A stretch of 64,000 nucleotides of DNA from Schistocerca nitens (GCF_023898315.1 NC_064615.1:1186079413-1186143412), one strand, 5' to 3'. Shown: positions 43,119 through 54,260, counted from the first letter of the stretch. Program-made: numbers and translations. Notes: a model not told the origin generated them from the letters alone.

Positions 43119-43970
43119 TCGTATGTGAGCAGACAAAATAACTTCACTGAGCCTGTATTTATACAGTGAAATTATTTTCAGTTTATTAATGAGTATTTAT
43201 TTGCAATTGTTAAGTGAGCATTTATGTAAAAAATGTTCCTATAAACAATGGCTGAGAAGTGTATAATTTGTAAGTGTGATATTGTTAGTGACCTTTGTAG
43301 TCTCAGTGGGAAAGGGGTTGGATTGGTAAATGTGGCACCTTGCTCCTATCTACTGTTTACACCGTACTGTAAAGTCATGTAATTGTCTTCTTGTCATTTG
43401 GTGGTGAATTAATGAATGACCAATAAGTTACTGCACTTCCATCACCATTAACTGTGTTACCGATAGACTCCACTCACTCAGGAACTGTTGGCACTTGGTA
43501 GAGTGGATCCAATTACCACATACCCACAGTATATGTTTCAAGGTGGACGTTAATATGTCTGGTGGAATGGGACTGATCATGTTGAAGTCTAGAACAGTAA
43601 TTTGCCCATGACACCTAGATGACCGACTTCTGTTGCAGAGAGCCAATTTAGGCCTCTCAGCCTCTTCAGATGTCGGGAGAGCTGAGACTGGGGAAATGCA
43701 TTTGATACCCTCTGTGCTGTGAAGAGCATTACAGAAAGTGGTAGTGAAGACAACAAAATTGATGTTGACAAATAAGTACTGACACCATGTGTCATTTGGG
43801 ACAGACTTTCCAGTATAGTAGACAGTTACAGCTGTTGAACATTTGTACATAATGGTTCATTTAACCATTGGAAATAAGTACTCATTCAATAAACTGAAAA
43901 TAACTCCACTATGTAAACAGGACTCGAGTGAAGTTATTTTGTTTATTCACATAAGAGTGCACGATAGGAA
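43119..43970. repeat. inverted repeat (about 110-bp arms) around a 620-bp centre
   Basis: Left arm about 43119-43230 and right arm about 43847-43960 are inverted copies sharing CAAAATAACTTCACT, ATTATTTTCAGTTTATT, and GAGTA(T/C)TTATTT. The centre contains an open minus-strand frame of 140 codons (43428-43850), MYKCSTAVTVYYTGKSVPND..., with no motif I recognise. It could be a small non-autonomous element; I do not see target duplications. Confidence 0.6.
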
Positions 43971-44827
43971 ATGCCAGGAAGGTATAGTCTGCCTGTAAAC
44001 TTAAAAGTAAGCAGTGCTCGTGGTGGGGGAAACTGCCTTTCTAGGAGGAATGCTACAGCTGTCTTAAGGATGACTAAGAATCAACATCCTCTCTAGCAGT
44101 ATAGAACAGTGTGCAGAAATTCACATATATTGTGTCCATATGTGTTTCTGGCATTAGCATTATTAATAACTCATACCTGTATTCTGTGTAAAGTTAACGC
44201 ACTGTTTAGGAAACAAACAACTCCCTGGAATGCCTTTGCGCTGTCACCAGTTATTTTTAAGACATCCTGTTGAGGATGGGTATAACTTCCTGAAACACTC
44301 TGCAGTTGTTTCTTCTGAAGCTCTTCACTTTGCAAACCTATGAAGGAGGGGATTAGAAATTGCACAACCACAATCTGACAACCTACCTTCTCTTGTTTTT
44401 CACCCCCCCCCCCCCCAGGTGAGGTACAGACATTTAATATTTCTTCTTACTGCACTTCATTTACCAGTGAACAGTAATTTTGTACCATTAAAACTCTTAA
44501 AAATAATTTGTGATCTTTTCCATCCACTGCAATGTGGAAACTGTTAGTCCTACGGAAAATATGAGAAGTACTGTTTCTATAGGAGTTGCCGACTTCCAGC
44601 TCCAGCTCCCTATACACACGACCCACTGTGGGTCTTTTTAGTATTTTGTTTGTGGCAGTTCCTCCTACCATTGCATAAAAATTTATGACACAATCCCCCC
44701 CCCCCCCCCCCGACTTTTCTTAGTGTTCCTTGACTTGGCTGCACCTTGAAGTCAGCTCCTACCAGCTTTTCCATTCTTCTGTATGTGTCAGTATTTCACA
44801 GTCATAACTAAATAACTAATAGTTTGA
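43971..44827. other. unassigned sequence with two C-runs
   Basis: C-runs at about 44402-44416 and 44695-44711. A 74-codon minus-strand frame at 44447-44671 is motif-free. Nothing else is supported. Confidence 0.5.
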
Positions 44828-45169
44828 AAAACAAAGATTCTGTGACTTACTGAACGAGAAAGCGCTGGTAGATAGACACAATAAAAAACACACAAACACA
44901 CACACAAATTTCAAGCTTTCGCAACCCCTCGGTTGCTTCATCAGGAAAGAGGGAAGGGGACAGAAAGACGAAAGGATGTGGGTTTTAAGGGAGAGGGTAA
45001 GGAGTCATTCTAATCCCGGGAGTGGAAAGACTTACCTTAGGGGGGAAAAAAGGGACAGGTATACACTCGCGTGCGCGCACACGCACACACATATCCATCC
45101 GCACACAGGCAGACATATGTAAAGGCAAAGAGTTTGGGCAGAGATGTCAGTCGTCAGTCTGCCTATGTC

Positions 45170-45217
<48 letters not shown>

Positions 45218-45462
45218 AGAGTGTATACCTGTCCCTTTTTCCCAGTAAGATAAGTCTTTTCGTTCCCGGGATTGGAATGACTCCTTACCCTCTCCCTTAA
45301 AACCCACATCCTTTCATCTTTCCCTCTCCTTCCCTCTTTCCTGATGAAGCAACCGTGGGTTGTGAAAGCTTGAAATTTGTGTGTGTGTGTTTGTGTGTTT
45401 TTTATTGTGTCTATCTACCAGCGCATTCTCGTACGGTAAGTTACAGAATATTTGTTTTTTAA
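44828..45462. mobile_element. 635-bp palindromic repeat with hammerhead-like hairpins, PLE-type
   Basis: The outer parts are inverted copies: left AAAAACAAAGATTCTGTGAC and GGTAGATAGACACAATAAA; right CAATA...TGTGTCTATCTACC and GTTACAGAATATTTG. Both arms hold the same hairpin: CTGATGA followed by a 6-bp stem (GCAACC with GGTTG[CT]) and GAAA, on the plus strand at 45341-45367 and on the minus strand at 44944-44917. The arms extend inward through CCCTCTCCCTTAAAACCCAC to a centre rich in (CA)n/(TG)n. No coding sequence. Confidence 0.85.
45175..45213. repeat. (TG)n microsatellite in the palindrome centre
   Basis: About 19 TG units running into GCGCGCGAGAG. The inverse (CA) tract of the other arm lies at 45070-45092. 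Confidence 0.9.
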
Positions 45463-46588
45463 TACATTTTTCCCATGTGGAATGTTTCTCTCTATTTTAT
45501 TCATATCATTAACTAATAATTTGGTCATATTCACCTATCAAGCACCTGCCTTCTTCGATTTATTAAATTATTCTTGAAATCTGAGAATATTTCCTCTCTC
45601 TCACACATCTCGTTCAACAAGTGGAACAATTCTGTTATGGCTGGCTCTCTCAAAGACCTCAACAATTATAAAAGAATGTCCAGGGATCTCGTCTCGGCAT
45701 ACACTTTTCAATATGCTGTCAAATTCTTCTCGAATTATCGTCATTTTCATTGACAGTTTTCTTTTTCTATAATTTTTCCTTCGAGCATACTTCACGTGTG
45801 TAGCCCTTCTACTTCTCCCTTCTTTGCTTGATACTGCATTTCCACCTGAGCTCTTGATGCTGAACAGTGCTTTTCATTTCTCCGAAGGTTCCTTTCATTT
45901 CCCTACAAGTGGTATCTATCTTTCCCCTATTTATGAGTATGTCTAACTGACTTGCATTGTCCTCTACTAATTCCTGCTTAGCCATTTTGCACTTTCTGCC
46001 AATATTATTTTTTAGTTATTTGTATTCCCTTTTCCCTTCTTCATTTACTGCATTTTTAAATTTTCTTATTTTGTCAATGAAATTCAGCCTCTCCTATGTT
46101 ACCAAGGATTTCTACTTGACCCTGCCTTTTTACCTATTTGGTCCTCTGCTGCTTTCAATATACCATCTATCATCTTGTATTTTATTCCTTTCCTCTGTTT
46201 CAATCATTGCTTAATGTTCCCTCTAAAACCCTCAACAATCTCTTGTTCTCTTATTTTATCAAGGACCCATCTCCTTGATGTCCGATCTTTTCTTCAATTT
46301 CTTCGGTTTTAACTGACAGTTAATAACCGAACAATAACAATCACAAGTCCATATCAGCCGCTGGAAAAGGCTTACAGTTTAAAACCTTGTTTCAAAATCT
46401 CTATTTTACTACTGTATAATCAACTAAAACTTCTAGTGTCTCTCAGTCTGTCCCATGTGTTCAACCTTCTTATGTAATTCTTGAAGTGTTAACAATGATT
46501 AAACAATACTCTGAGCATGATTCTACCATGTGATTTCCTCATTCACTCCTTTCCCCCAATCCATGTTCTCCAACTAATTTTCCTTCTA
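45463..46588 (-). mobile_element. RTE-like LINE segment 1, left of the mariner
   Basis: Minus-strand coding remnants near 45957-46214 match the LINE linker at 14427-14645 (the PWVT...DERRKYKNA block is seen as its plus-strand complement, SFTAFLNFLILSMKFSLSYV). Upstream near 45840-45900 is the SSDGKPV-type linker. It breaks at the mariner target TA (46587-46588) and continues at 47889. 45463-45800 includes a minus-strand frame at 45601-45795 matching the VERASHNR region in part. Decayed. Confidence 0.6.
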
Positions 46589-47888
46589 CGAGGTGCATTC
46601 AAGTTCTAAGGCCTCGGATTTTTTTTTCTCAGGACTGGAAAGAGTTAAAAACATGCGCATTGTTTTAAAATGAGGCTGCGTTCATTGTCAATACGTCCCA
46701 GAGATGGCAGCACCGTACGGCAGATGGAATTTTACCGCCAGCGGCGACTTTTCCTTACTTGAACAGCGTGCAATCATTCGTTTTCTGAATTTGCGTGGTG
46801 TGAAACCAATTGAAATTCATCGACAGTTGAAGGAGACATGTGGTGATGGAGTTATGGATGTGTCGAAAGTGCGTTTGTGGGTGCGACAGTTTAATGAAGG
46901 CAGAACATCGTGTGACAACAAACCGAAACAACCGCGGGCTCGCACAAGCCGGTCTGACGACATGATCGAGAAAGTGGAGAGAATTGTTTTGGGGGATCGC
47001 CGAATGACTGTTGAACAGATCGCATCCAGAGTTGCCATTTCTGTGGGTTCTGTGCACACAATCCTGCATGACGACCTGAAAATGCGAAAAGTGTCATCCA
47101 GGTGGGTGCCATGAATGCTGACGGACGACCACATGGCTGCCCGTGTGGCATGTTGCCAAGCAATGTTGACGCACAACGACAGCATGAATGGGACTTTCTT
47201 TTCGTCGGTTGTGACAATGGATGAGACGTGGATGCCATTTTTCAATCCAGAAACAAAGCGCCAGTCAGCTCAATGGAAGCACACAGATTCACCGCCACCA
47301 AAAAAATTTTGGGTAACCGCCAGTGCTGAAAAAATGATGGTATCCATGTTCTGGGACAGCGAGGGCGTAATCCTTATCCATTGCGTTCCAAAGGGCACTA
47401 CGGTAACAGGTGCATCATACGAAAATGTTTTGAAGAACAAATTCCTTCCTGCACTGCAACAGAAGCGCCCGGGAAGGGCTGCGCGTGTGCTGTTTCACCA
47501 AGACAACGCACCCGCACATCGAGCTAACGTTACGCAACAGTTTCTTCGTGATAACAACTTTCAAGTGATTCCTCATGCTCCCTACTCACCTGACCTGGCT
47601 CCTAGTGACTTTTGGCTTTTTCCAACAATGAAAAACACTCTCCGTGGCCGCACATTCACCAGCCGTGCTGCTATTGCCTCAGCGATTTTCCAGTGGTCAA
47701 AACAGACTCCTAAAGAAGCCTTCGCCGCTGCCATGGAATCATGGCGTCAGCGTTGTGAAAAATGTGTACGTCTGCAGGGCGATTACGTCGAGAAATAACG
47801 CCAATTTCATCGATTTCGGGTGAGTAGTTAATTAGAAAAAAAAAAAAAAAAAAAAAAATCGGAGGCCTTAGAACTTGAATGCACCTCG
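46589..47888 (+). mobile_element. mariner element, nearly intact, with perfect TIRs
   Basis: TA at 46587-46588 and 47889-47890. The terminal repeats are perfect over at least 31 bp: CGAGGTGCATTCAAGTTCTA then AGGCCTCCGAT-type sequence, with a T-run or A-run just inside (46620-46628, 47839-47860). 1300 bp in all, the usual mariner size, with one transposase frame broken by a single stop. It inserted into the RTE-like LINE in the intron. Confidence 0.95.
46704..47798 (+). pseudogene. mariner transposase with one in-frame TGA
   Basis: 364 sense codons from MAAPYGRWNFTASGDFSLLE to RLQGDYVEK. Residues about 17-65 form the HTH_48 domain (EQRAIIRFLNLRGVKPIEIH, VSKVRLWVRQFNEG). RARTSRSDDMIEKVE follows, then the second HTH with SVGSVHTILHDDL. 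Codon 137 (47112-47114) is TGA between SSRWVP and MLTDDH, where other mariners have R (CGA). The catalytic DD34D triad is intact: VVTMDETW, LFHQDNAPAH, and PYSPDLAPSDFW, with 34 residues between the second and third aspartate. The enzyme cuts and joins element ends at TA. Only the stop prevents it. A second initiation at M138 would give a catalytic domain without DNA-binding. Confidence 0.95.
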
Positions 47889-47988
47889 TATTACTGCTAT
47901 CAAATTTCAGTCCCCAATCACAACTAAATTTTGGTCCCCCTAAACCTTTCATCTCCTTATACATTCTGTCAATATTTTTATTATTTAA
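47889..47988 (-). mobile_element. RTE-like LINE segment 2
   Basis: The minus strand matches the endonuclease D-x-N region of the LINE (VMGDWN, read here from the CCAATCACAACTAAATTTTGG strand) at 47900-47970. It is bounded on the left by the mariner and on the right by the non-coding repeat, after which the LINE resumes near 51380. Confidence 0.55.
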
Positions 47989-49109
47989 GGATGTATACGC
48001 GGATGGGGGGGGGGGGAGAATACATGAAAATAAATAAATAAATAAATAAATAATAATAATTAAAAAAAAAAAATTCCCGGATTTTTCCAGGTTAAAAATA
48101 CATTTTCTCCCGTGTGAAATACACTTTTTCTGTGTTAAGTGACAGTATACTTTTCCTCAGAACAGTAAAACTTATCAATCCTGTGAATGGTTACGGTTTT
48201 ATACACCGGCGTAGAATTTCCCAGCCCTTTAGAAAACCAAACGCAGTAAAAAAAAAAAAACCAACACGTTTTGGAAAGATCTTTGATGTACAGCAACATG
48301 CATGTTGCATATTTTTGTATTATGAAAGTATAAATATGAATTCATCCAAACACCGAGGCATTGAAATTGAGACTGCGATGTGCTTTTGTAAGCCAGTCAT
48401 AGCTCAGGTCACATGATCTCGCCAGCCGATGACAGCGGATATTCAGAGCGTAGGACACCTGACGTAGTCAGTCAACATCACTGTTACGTAGCGCGTATTC
48501 ACAAATTGGAAAAGTACATGGTTTAAATTAATATACGTAGTGTTGCTACAAGAAAACCAAAGCTTTCACATATAATATTTATCTTTTTTGCACATGTTAC
48601 ACTTTAAGATACATCACACAAAAGTGACAGTAAAATTTTTAATAACGACATAAATGTCTGATCATCTGGGCTCAAAATTCTTCTAATCGTTGTCCACAAA
48701 GAGTTAATTTTTAAATGAGAGTCAAACGCTCTGTGATTTAAGAAATTCATTGTACGTTCTCGAACATAGTTCATCTTGGGTAAAAGTAAATTTATTTTGA
48801 AAGTAACACTTTTGAAACAACCATTCACAATATTTTCCTGCAACCTGTTAGAAACAGGTTTGTTTCAGCAGTTGCAAGAGCGCCCCATGCAACACGCATC
48901 ACCGCACTTGCGCAGCTATGATGGCGCAGGAAGCCTGTATGCATCAGCCCCAGATCTACAATATTTTGGAACAGCGGCAATACTAGATAGTGGTTCCCTC
49001 CCTTGAGTGCAAAGTGCAGTGCCCCGCATCTTCACACAGCATTCTTCTATCGCACATACTTGTACATTGCTCTGTGGAATTCAAACTTATAACAGCGGAA
49101 ATTAAAATG

Positions 49110-49150
49110 TCCTCTGTGTGTGTGTGTGTGTGTGTGGGGGGGGGGGGGGG
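49110..49150. repeat. (TG)n followed by a G-run
   Basis: About 11 TG units then about 15 G. It lies where copy B differs from copy A. Confidence 0.9.
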
Positions 49151-49796
49151 CTTGCAATTAATATTGGATGGGATTATCTGTAATCCAGAGGACAAGAACT
49201 CTTCAGAAAATTTGCACTCTTTATTGTCTATTAGCTAATAACTTCCTTTTTTGTGTAACGTAAAATAGAATACATAAAACCAATAAAGACAAATGACAAA
49301 CAAGACAGTACACATTTCTTCAGTCCTTAAGTTCTAGCATTTTTCTCTCTCTAACCTTTCTACAGCTTTACATGGTGCCCTTTCCTTTCTGCGAAATCTG
49401 TTAACTCATCAAACTTCATCAAATGTTTTGCCACATGGAAAAAACGAAATGTCATAGTCTAATATTGAAAAAGCTGTTAATACAAACAGTACCCAAGACT
49501 GGTGTGTTTTCTCAATCTGGTTACGTCTATTTTGTCACTGTCTTCTAGATAAAATGAAACAGGCCTGTCTAATATTGCAGCAGTTGTAACACACAACAAA
49601 TAAACAGACTGTTTTATCACAAATGGTCACTTTTTTTAACACGACAGAATATAATTCACGAAGTACCAATATCAAATGCCTATTAGGCCTACTACAAGCA
49701 AAAAGCTTTATGTTCGGAAATAGTTTCACATTTCATTCATACGCTCCAGCTTCTCAAGCTGGAGATCGAAAAGCAGTAGTATGAAATTTTTATGCA

Positions 49797-50036
49797 AATT
49801 TGGAACAGTCATATTCTTCCATAATTTGTGTGAAGTCCCCGTTTCTTCTCCTTCCTCGTTATAACAAACAATCTTGTCATCACTAATTCTGTAACTATTC
49901 CTGCCAGTGTCAAAACTTATTTTCCAGTTAATTTCACTAACTCTGCCACAATTAACTGCTTAGTTATCCTGTGTTTATTCTCTGGTTATGTTTTCACACA
50001 ATGCTACTCCAAGAATAGAACTTAGGCGGCTGCTAC
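49797..50036. repeat. duplicated 240-bp segment, original
   Basis: CAAATTTGGAACAGTCATAT to GAACTTAGGCGGCTGCT. The second copy is at 50641-50880, inserted between blocks that are contiguous in copy A (near 30089-30094). The two differ at only a few positions. Confidence 0.9.
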
Positions 50037-50640
50037 CAGGGTTTGTATAACTGGCCATTACTAGTGTAGCAGTCTGGCCAAAAATTTTCTATCAAAAATT
50101 CATTTTCTTGGATACACCGAGAAGATAATACATAATCTTTCCTGCCTGTTAGTCCAGTTAGTAGTTTATTTCTGCTCTGCTATGGATTTAGTTGGTAATT
50201 ATAACAATGCTGATCATTCAGAAACTCAGTCAATCACATAAACAAACAGCGATTGACATTCACCCGTTCGGCTTTATTCCGCTCAGCTCGTATAGCCCCG
50301 TCCCCTTCTGCCTGCATGAAAGTTTATTTCTAGATGCATCGGGGATTCCCCTTGCAGAGTAATGACATACACTATGCACGCTTTCAAAAATCAACTTATG
50401 ATCCCTTTAGAAATAAACTTAGGATATGTTTATAAATGTTCAGAAACCAACAGGGATGCATTTCAAAATCATATGAATAATCGATAGACCAACATGTGCT
50501 GGATACTAAGCGCATTGTGAAAAAAAGCTTTTTCCTCAAGAATATGAATTCTTGCCACCCGGGGTAGATATCCCTGTTTGCCCCCATTGAATCTGGCTGC
50601 TTGTGCATGCCACTAAAATTTTTCTGGGTAGCGTCTTGCC

Positions 50641-50880
50641 ACAAATTTGGAACAGTCATATTCTTCCATAATTTGTGTGAAGTCCCTGTTTCTTTTCCTT
50701 CCTCGTTATAACAAACAATCTTGTCATCACTAATTCTGTAACTATTCCTGCCAGTGTCAAAACTTATTTTCCAGTTAATTTCACTAACTCTGCCACAATC
50801 AACTGCTTAGTTATCCTGTGTTTATTCTCTGGTTATGTGTTCACACAATGCTACTCCAAGAACAGAACTTAGGCGGCTGC
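50641..50880. repeat. duplicated 240-bp segment, second copy
   Basis: Copy of 49797-50036, about 845 bp downstream in direct orientation. In copy A the flanking blocks GTAGCATTTTGC and GCTGCTTATACAGC are adjacent, so the duplication arose in copy B's lineage. Confidence 0.9.
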
Positions 50881-51374
50881 TTATACAGCTAACAGCCATA
50901 CTTCTGCAGCCAGAAACAGGAGAAAGTACCACACATGCACGATTCAACTGCGCATACGCCTGAGCCTGCTCGCAACTGCTCAAATGAACTGTGACGTCAC
51001 ATTCATTGGAGGCAATTTGTTGTTATGAAGCATTGCACAGTCTTCCTAAAGCCTTTGACACATTTTGCTGTTGGCAGATGCTTGTGTGAGTACTGTGTTT
51101 TGTTCTGTATATGGGGCATTTCCTTTACAACTTAAGTTTTATTTTCATTTTTCTTAGTTTATTGCTGTAATATTATTCTGCAGTAGCAGGATACAGTAAC
51201 ATCCTTTGTTACAGTATTGTTTCTTACCAGCCAAAATTACAAAACTTTAACTGAAAACTAAAACAAAACAAAAAATTCTCAGAATTCTAAAAAATTTCCG
51301 AGTTTTTCCGGTTTTCTCCAGGATGAAAAAATTCCTGGGTTTTTCCTGGCTCTCCCGGGTCGTATACACCCTGT

Positions 51375-51470
51375 ATATGCTAGATGGCATATAAACTAAT
51401 ACTGCTATTCTGGGTGTTGGCTTCGTCTCTAACATCTTTATCTATTTACTTTACAACAAATGTTTAACTT
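51375..51470 (-). mobile_element. RTE-like LINE segment 3
   Basis: The minus strand reads ETKPTPRIAVLVYMPSS (ORF 51247-51435), matching the LINE endonuclease block DTKPTPTTVVQVYMPTS. Below about 51374 this frame is repeat sequence. It continues the LINE of 45463-46588 and 47889-47988. Confidence 0.75.
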
Positions 51471-51925
51471 TAAGTAATTTTGGTTCCTCCTGTAGCGTGG
51501 ACCGATTGGGTAAGGGATCTTAAATACTGCCAACTGCCTACAGTGTAAAAGATCCTCTGCACAGAGTAACTGCAGAGACTTAAAATATTTGCTTAAACAC
51601 AGTATTGAATCTTGTATGGTGGGGTTATTATGTTCCCTTTCTGTAGAGTCCGCTGACAACTCAGAGGTCTCACTTCTGATGCCTGAGCTGCTATCTTCCC
51701 AAGCATGCCAAAGAGTAGATCCACATGACCTTGGGGAACCTGGATTCCCAGGAATGGCCATTGTGCCAGATGACCTTTGCTGTGGCCAGGTGGCAGCTGT
51801 GGGGAGAGCCCTCGATTGAAGTAGCTGGTATCAAGGCAGACATTATGCACTAGAAACACTTCAAACTAAACCAACATAATGGCCCTACTGAGCTGCCTAC
51901 CTCAACAGATAGGTATAGATCAGTA
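51471..51925. other. unassigned sequence
   Basis: Overlapping frames on both strands (51438-51761, 51589-51819, 51593-51859) have no motif I recognise. It may be an old LINE linker, but I cannot show it. Confidence 0.4.
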
Positions 51926-52689
51926 TTTCTGTAAGTGGTCTTTATCGACCCCTTGGATCGATTTGAACCTGCAAGGGGTCCGTGTCAATGGAAGAAAAAA
52001 AATAAAAATAAAAGAAGAACTGAAAATGCATCAGATGTAAATGGGGGTCAATGAAAGTGGTTGCCATTTAGGTAGGTCATAACAAAAATTCCAAATTTTT
52101 CTCACAGCACTGAAGCTTGCCCCAATGTATGCCAGTGTCTGTCTCATCGACTGAGAGAGAGGATGGAGCCACTACTTACTTTTATTCTCCTGCTTGCAAT
52201 ATTCAGCAATATTATTAATTATTTTTATGGCTCCAGTCCTTAGAGTACTAGCCCTTGCTCTTCTCTGAGGAGTGGACAGAGTATTTGGCACTGCCACTAA
52301 GGTGCCATGGAGAGATGTATTACTCTGCAACACTACATAACATAACAATTATCTCGCAGTGGCCTCACATGCACTGTTACATTGTATAGGTTGGCAGTCA
52401 GTGGATACAAAATGCGAGAGGGCTGAACTGACCGACTTCTGCCAATCCTGAACTAGAGTGTCCTTGTTCATCTCTTTGTGACCAGTTTATGGTTAAGTAA
52501 TGTGCAAGTCGAAGAGAATCAATGTATGTTGTTTTGGAGAGGTGGTGGAAAATATACTTTTTTTGTTAGTTCCTTACATCTGCCAAGAGATACCCAAATC
52601 ATTTTCTGAATATGAGAGGGCCGATTTTGATTGCTATGTCTTGTAATACTTACCAAAATAGTTTAAATTTTGTTAACAGATAACTGATT

Positions 52690-53244
52690 CTAAGCATGGC
52701 AGAATCTACAAAGGAATGTAGAGAGTAAATTGTTGATTATTTGAAGTTTTGACCCATTCCATCATTCTTTGACCAATGATTACCTAAGTGCATTTTATGA
52801 AACAAGTGCATTTTATGCAACAAAGTGTTAAGCATAAACGCTATGAAATCATCCGAGGAAACAACCGAGGATCATTTGAGAACATGTCACAGTGATAAAA
52901 AAAGGTAAAAAATTTGAAATACTTTCAAATACTTAATGATAAATTTCATAAGAGACCAGCAGTAGACAGCATTTTTACTTTGACATCACAAAGAGATTCT
53001 GTTGATTTGTGAATGTCTTAAAAAACCTAGCTACTTGCAGCAAAATCTGGAAAACTGCAGACTATTGGGGAACAGTTAATTTTGCCAGCCGCTGAAGAAG
53101 TTAAAACTGTTCTACGCAAACCTGTTTACAATATACTCAAAAGATTTCCTTTGAGCACAATACTGAAATCAACTTGTATTGTTACGTGCAAATGACTAAT
53201 TTCTCCATACAAATGGACGAGTCAAGTTTATCTTGTAAATTAAG

Positions 53245-53277
<33 letters not shown>

Positions 53278-54260
53278 AAATTTGTTTTATTATGGACCAA
53301 AAAATCCACAAATAACTGCTGTTCATGAGAACTGTGGGAAAAACCAGTAAAGGTGAATCAGTAGCTAATGTTTCAAAAGATTATTTCGTCAAAAAAGTGA
53401 TCCCATTATCAAATATGATGTCAGCAGCAGCAGGTGGAGCACCTAGCATATTTGGGTGCTATCAAGGATTTATAAGCTATTTAAAACAAAATGTACCCAG
53501 GGTGTATGCAGTACACTGCGTCAACTGTCGACCACAGTTAGATGCTAAAAATCTGAGTAGTAGACAGCATCAATCTCTTAAATTTGTCATTAGGACAGCA
53601 AATTAATTTCAAAGTGAGGTGTTGCATTCTAGGTTATGCACATACCTTTGTAATGCCGAGAACTTAGGTCAGATACTTCATCACAATGAAATGCGCAGGA
53701 TGTAAAAAAGCTTGTTTGACATGATTTTTCTCACTTCTTGAGACTGTTTTAGACTTTCTGGACACTAAAGATCCAATTTTAAAAGGAAATATAATCAAAT
53801 GGAAACCATACATCGCTTATTTAACATACCTGTTTTCTAATTTTAATGAGGTTAACTTGCCATTGCAATGTGACAGTCTAAATTTGATAAAAACAAGTCC
53901 ACAATTTCAGTTTTTCTTGCCAAAATTAATCCAACAAACACTGGACAGAGCAAATTCTTCCAGTTTCTGTCACAGACAAACTGCCAGAATGATCGCAATG
54001 TACGTTCAACATTTAAATATCCGTTGCACCGACTCTGAAATTAGATTTGATTTTGACTGTGGAAAAATCTGTGGATTATCAATTGGCACAGTGATGTTGG
54101 AGAAATGAATGTCATAGTACAAGAAGAACTGATGCCAATAGTGACTAATGAAAAACTTTAAAGTACAGTTTATAATGGAATATGGGCAATTCTGGCTACA
54201 GAGGCATGAACCTATAACTCATCCTGTACTGTGGCACATTGGAAATCAGAGATAGAGGAC
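52690..54260 (+). pseudogene. hAT transposase (ZBED5/SCAND3-like), many breaks
   Basis: Order of blocks, in several frames: a C-x2-C-type BED finger remnant with MKSSEETTEDHLRTCHSDKK near 52841-52907; ASYEIAKCIAKSGK-type block then TIGEQLILPAAEEVKTVLRK near 53070-53130; RFPLSTILKST; FSIQMDESS near 53200-53230; VGKTSKGESVANVSKDYFVK (53325); APSIFGCYQGFISYLKQNVP then RVYAVHCVNCRPQLDAKNLS and HQSLKFVIRTAN (53325-53606); and LQCDSLNLIKTSPQFQFFLP (53857). This is the arrangement of ZBED5/SCAND3-type hAT proteins. A (TTA)n run at 53246-53276 interrupts the frame after the DES-like motif. Not functional. Confidence 0.8.
53246..53276. repeat. (ATT)n microsatellite in the hAT transposase
   Basis: About ten ATT units. 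It falls in the region that would encode the segment between the DES block and the next conserved block, so expansion probably post-dates loss of coding. Confidence 0.95.

Larger units (their letters stand above)
47989..51374 (+). mobile_element. 3.4-kb non-coding repeat, copy B, probably TIR-bounded
   Basis: Partner of copy A (27780-30620). The left end GGATGTATACG near 47990 and the right end, reverse complement GGGTGTATACGACCCGGGAG near 51371, are inverted, and both are followed inward by A-rich and TTCCCGG-type blocks. LINE sequence lies on both sides (47900-47970 and 51380-51470) in register, so this is an insertion. No transposase frame. G-rich, (AAAT)n and poly(A) tracts lie at 48005-48070. 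Confidence 0.75.

Noticed and set aside
45022-45307. Open frames of about 90 codons on both strands
   Set aside because: They lie in the palindrome centre and read through (CA)/(TG) tracts. The two strands give similar peptides because the sequence is palindromic.
46755-47245. Minus-strand frames of 104-142 codons across the mariner
   Set aside because: They are antisense shadows of the mariner transposase.
51438-51859. Possible small gene with overlapping frames on both strands
   Set aside because: No motif, no splice sites of note, and it lies between LINE and hAT debris.
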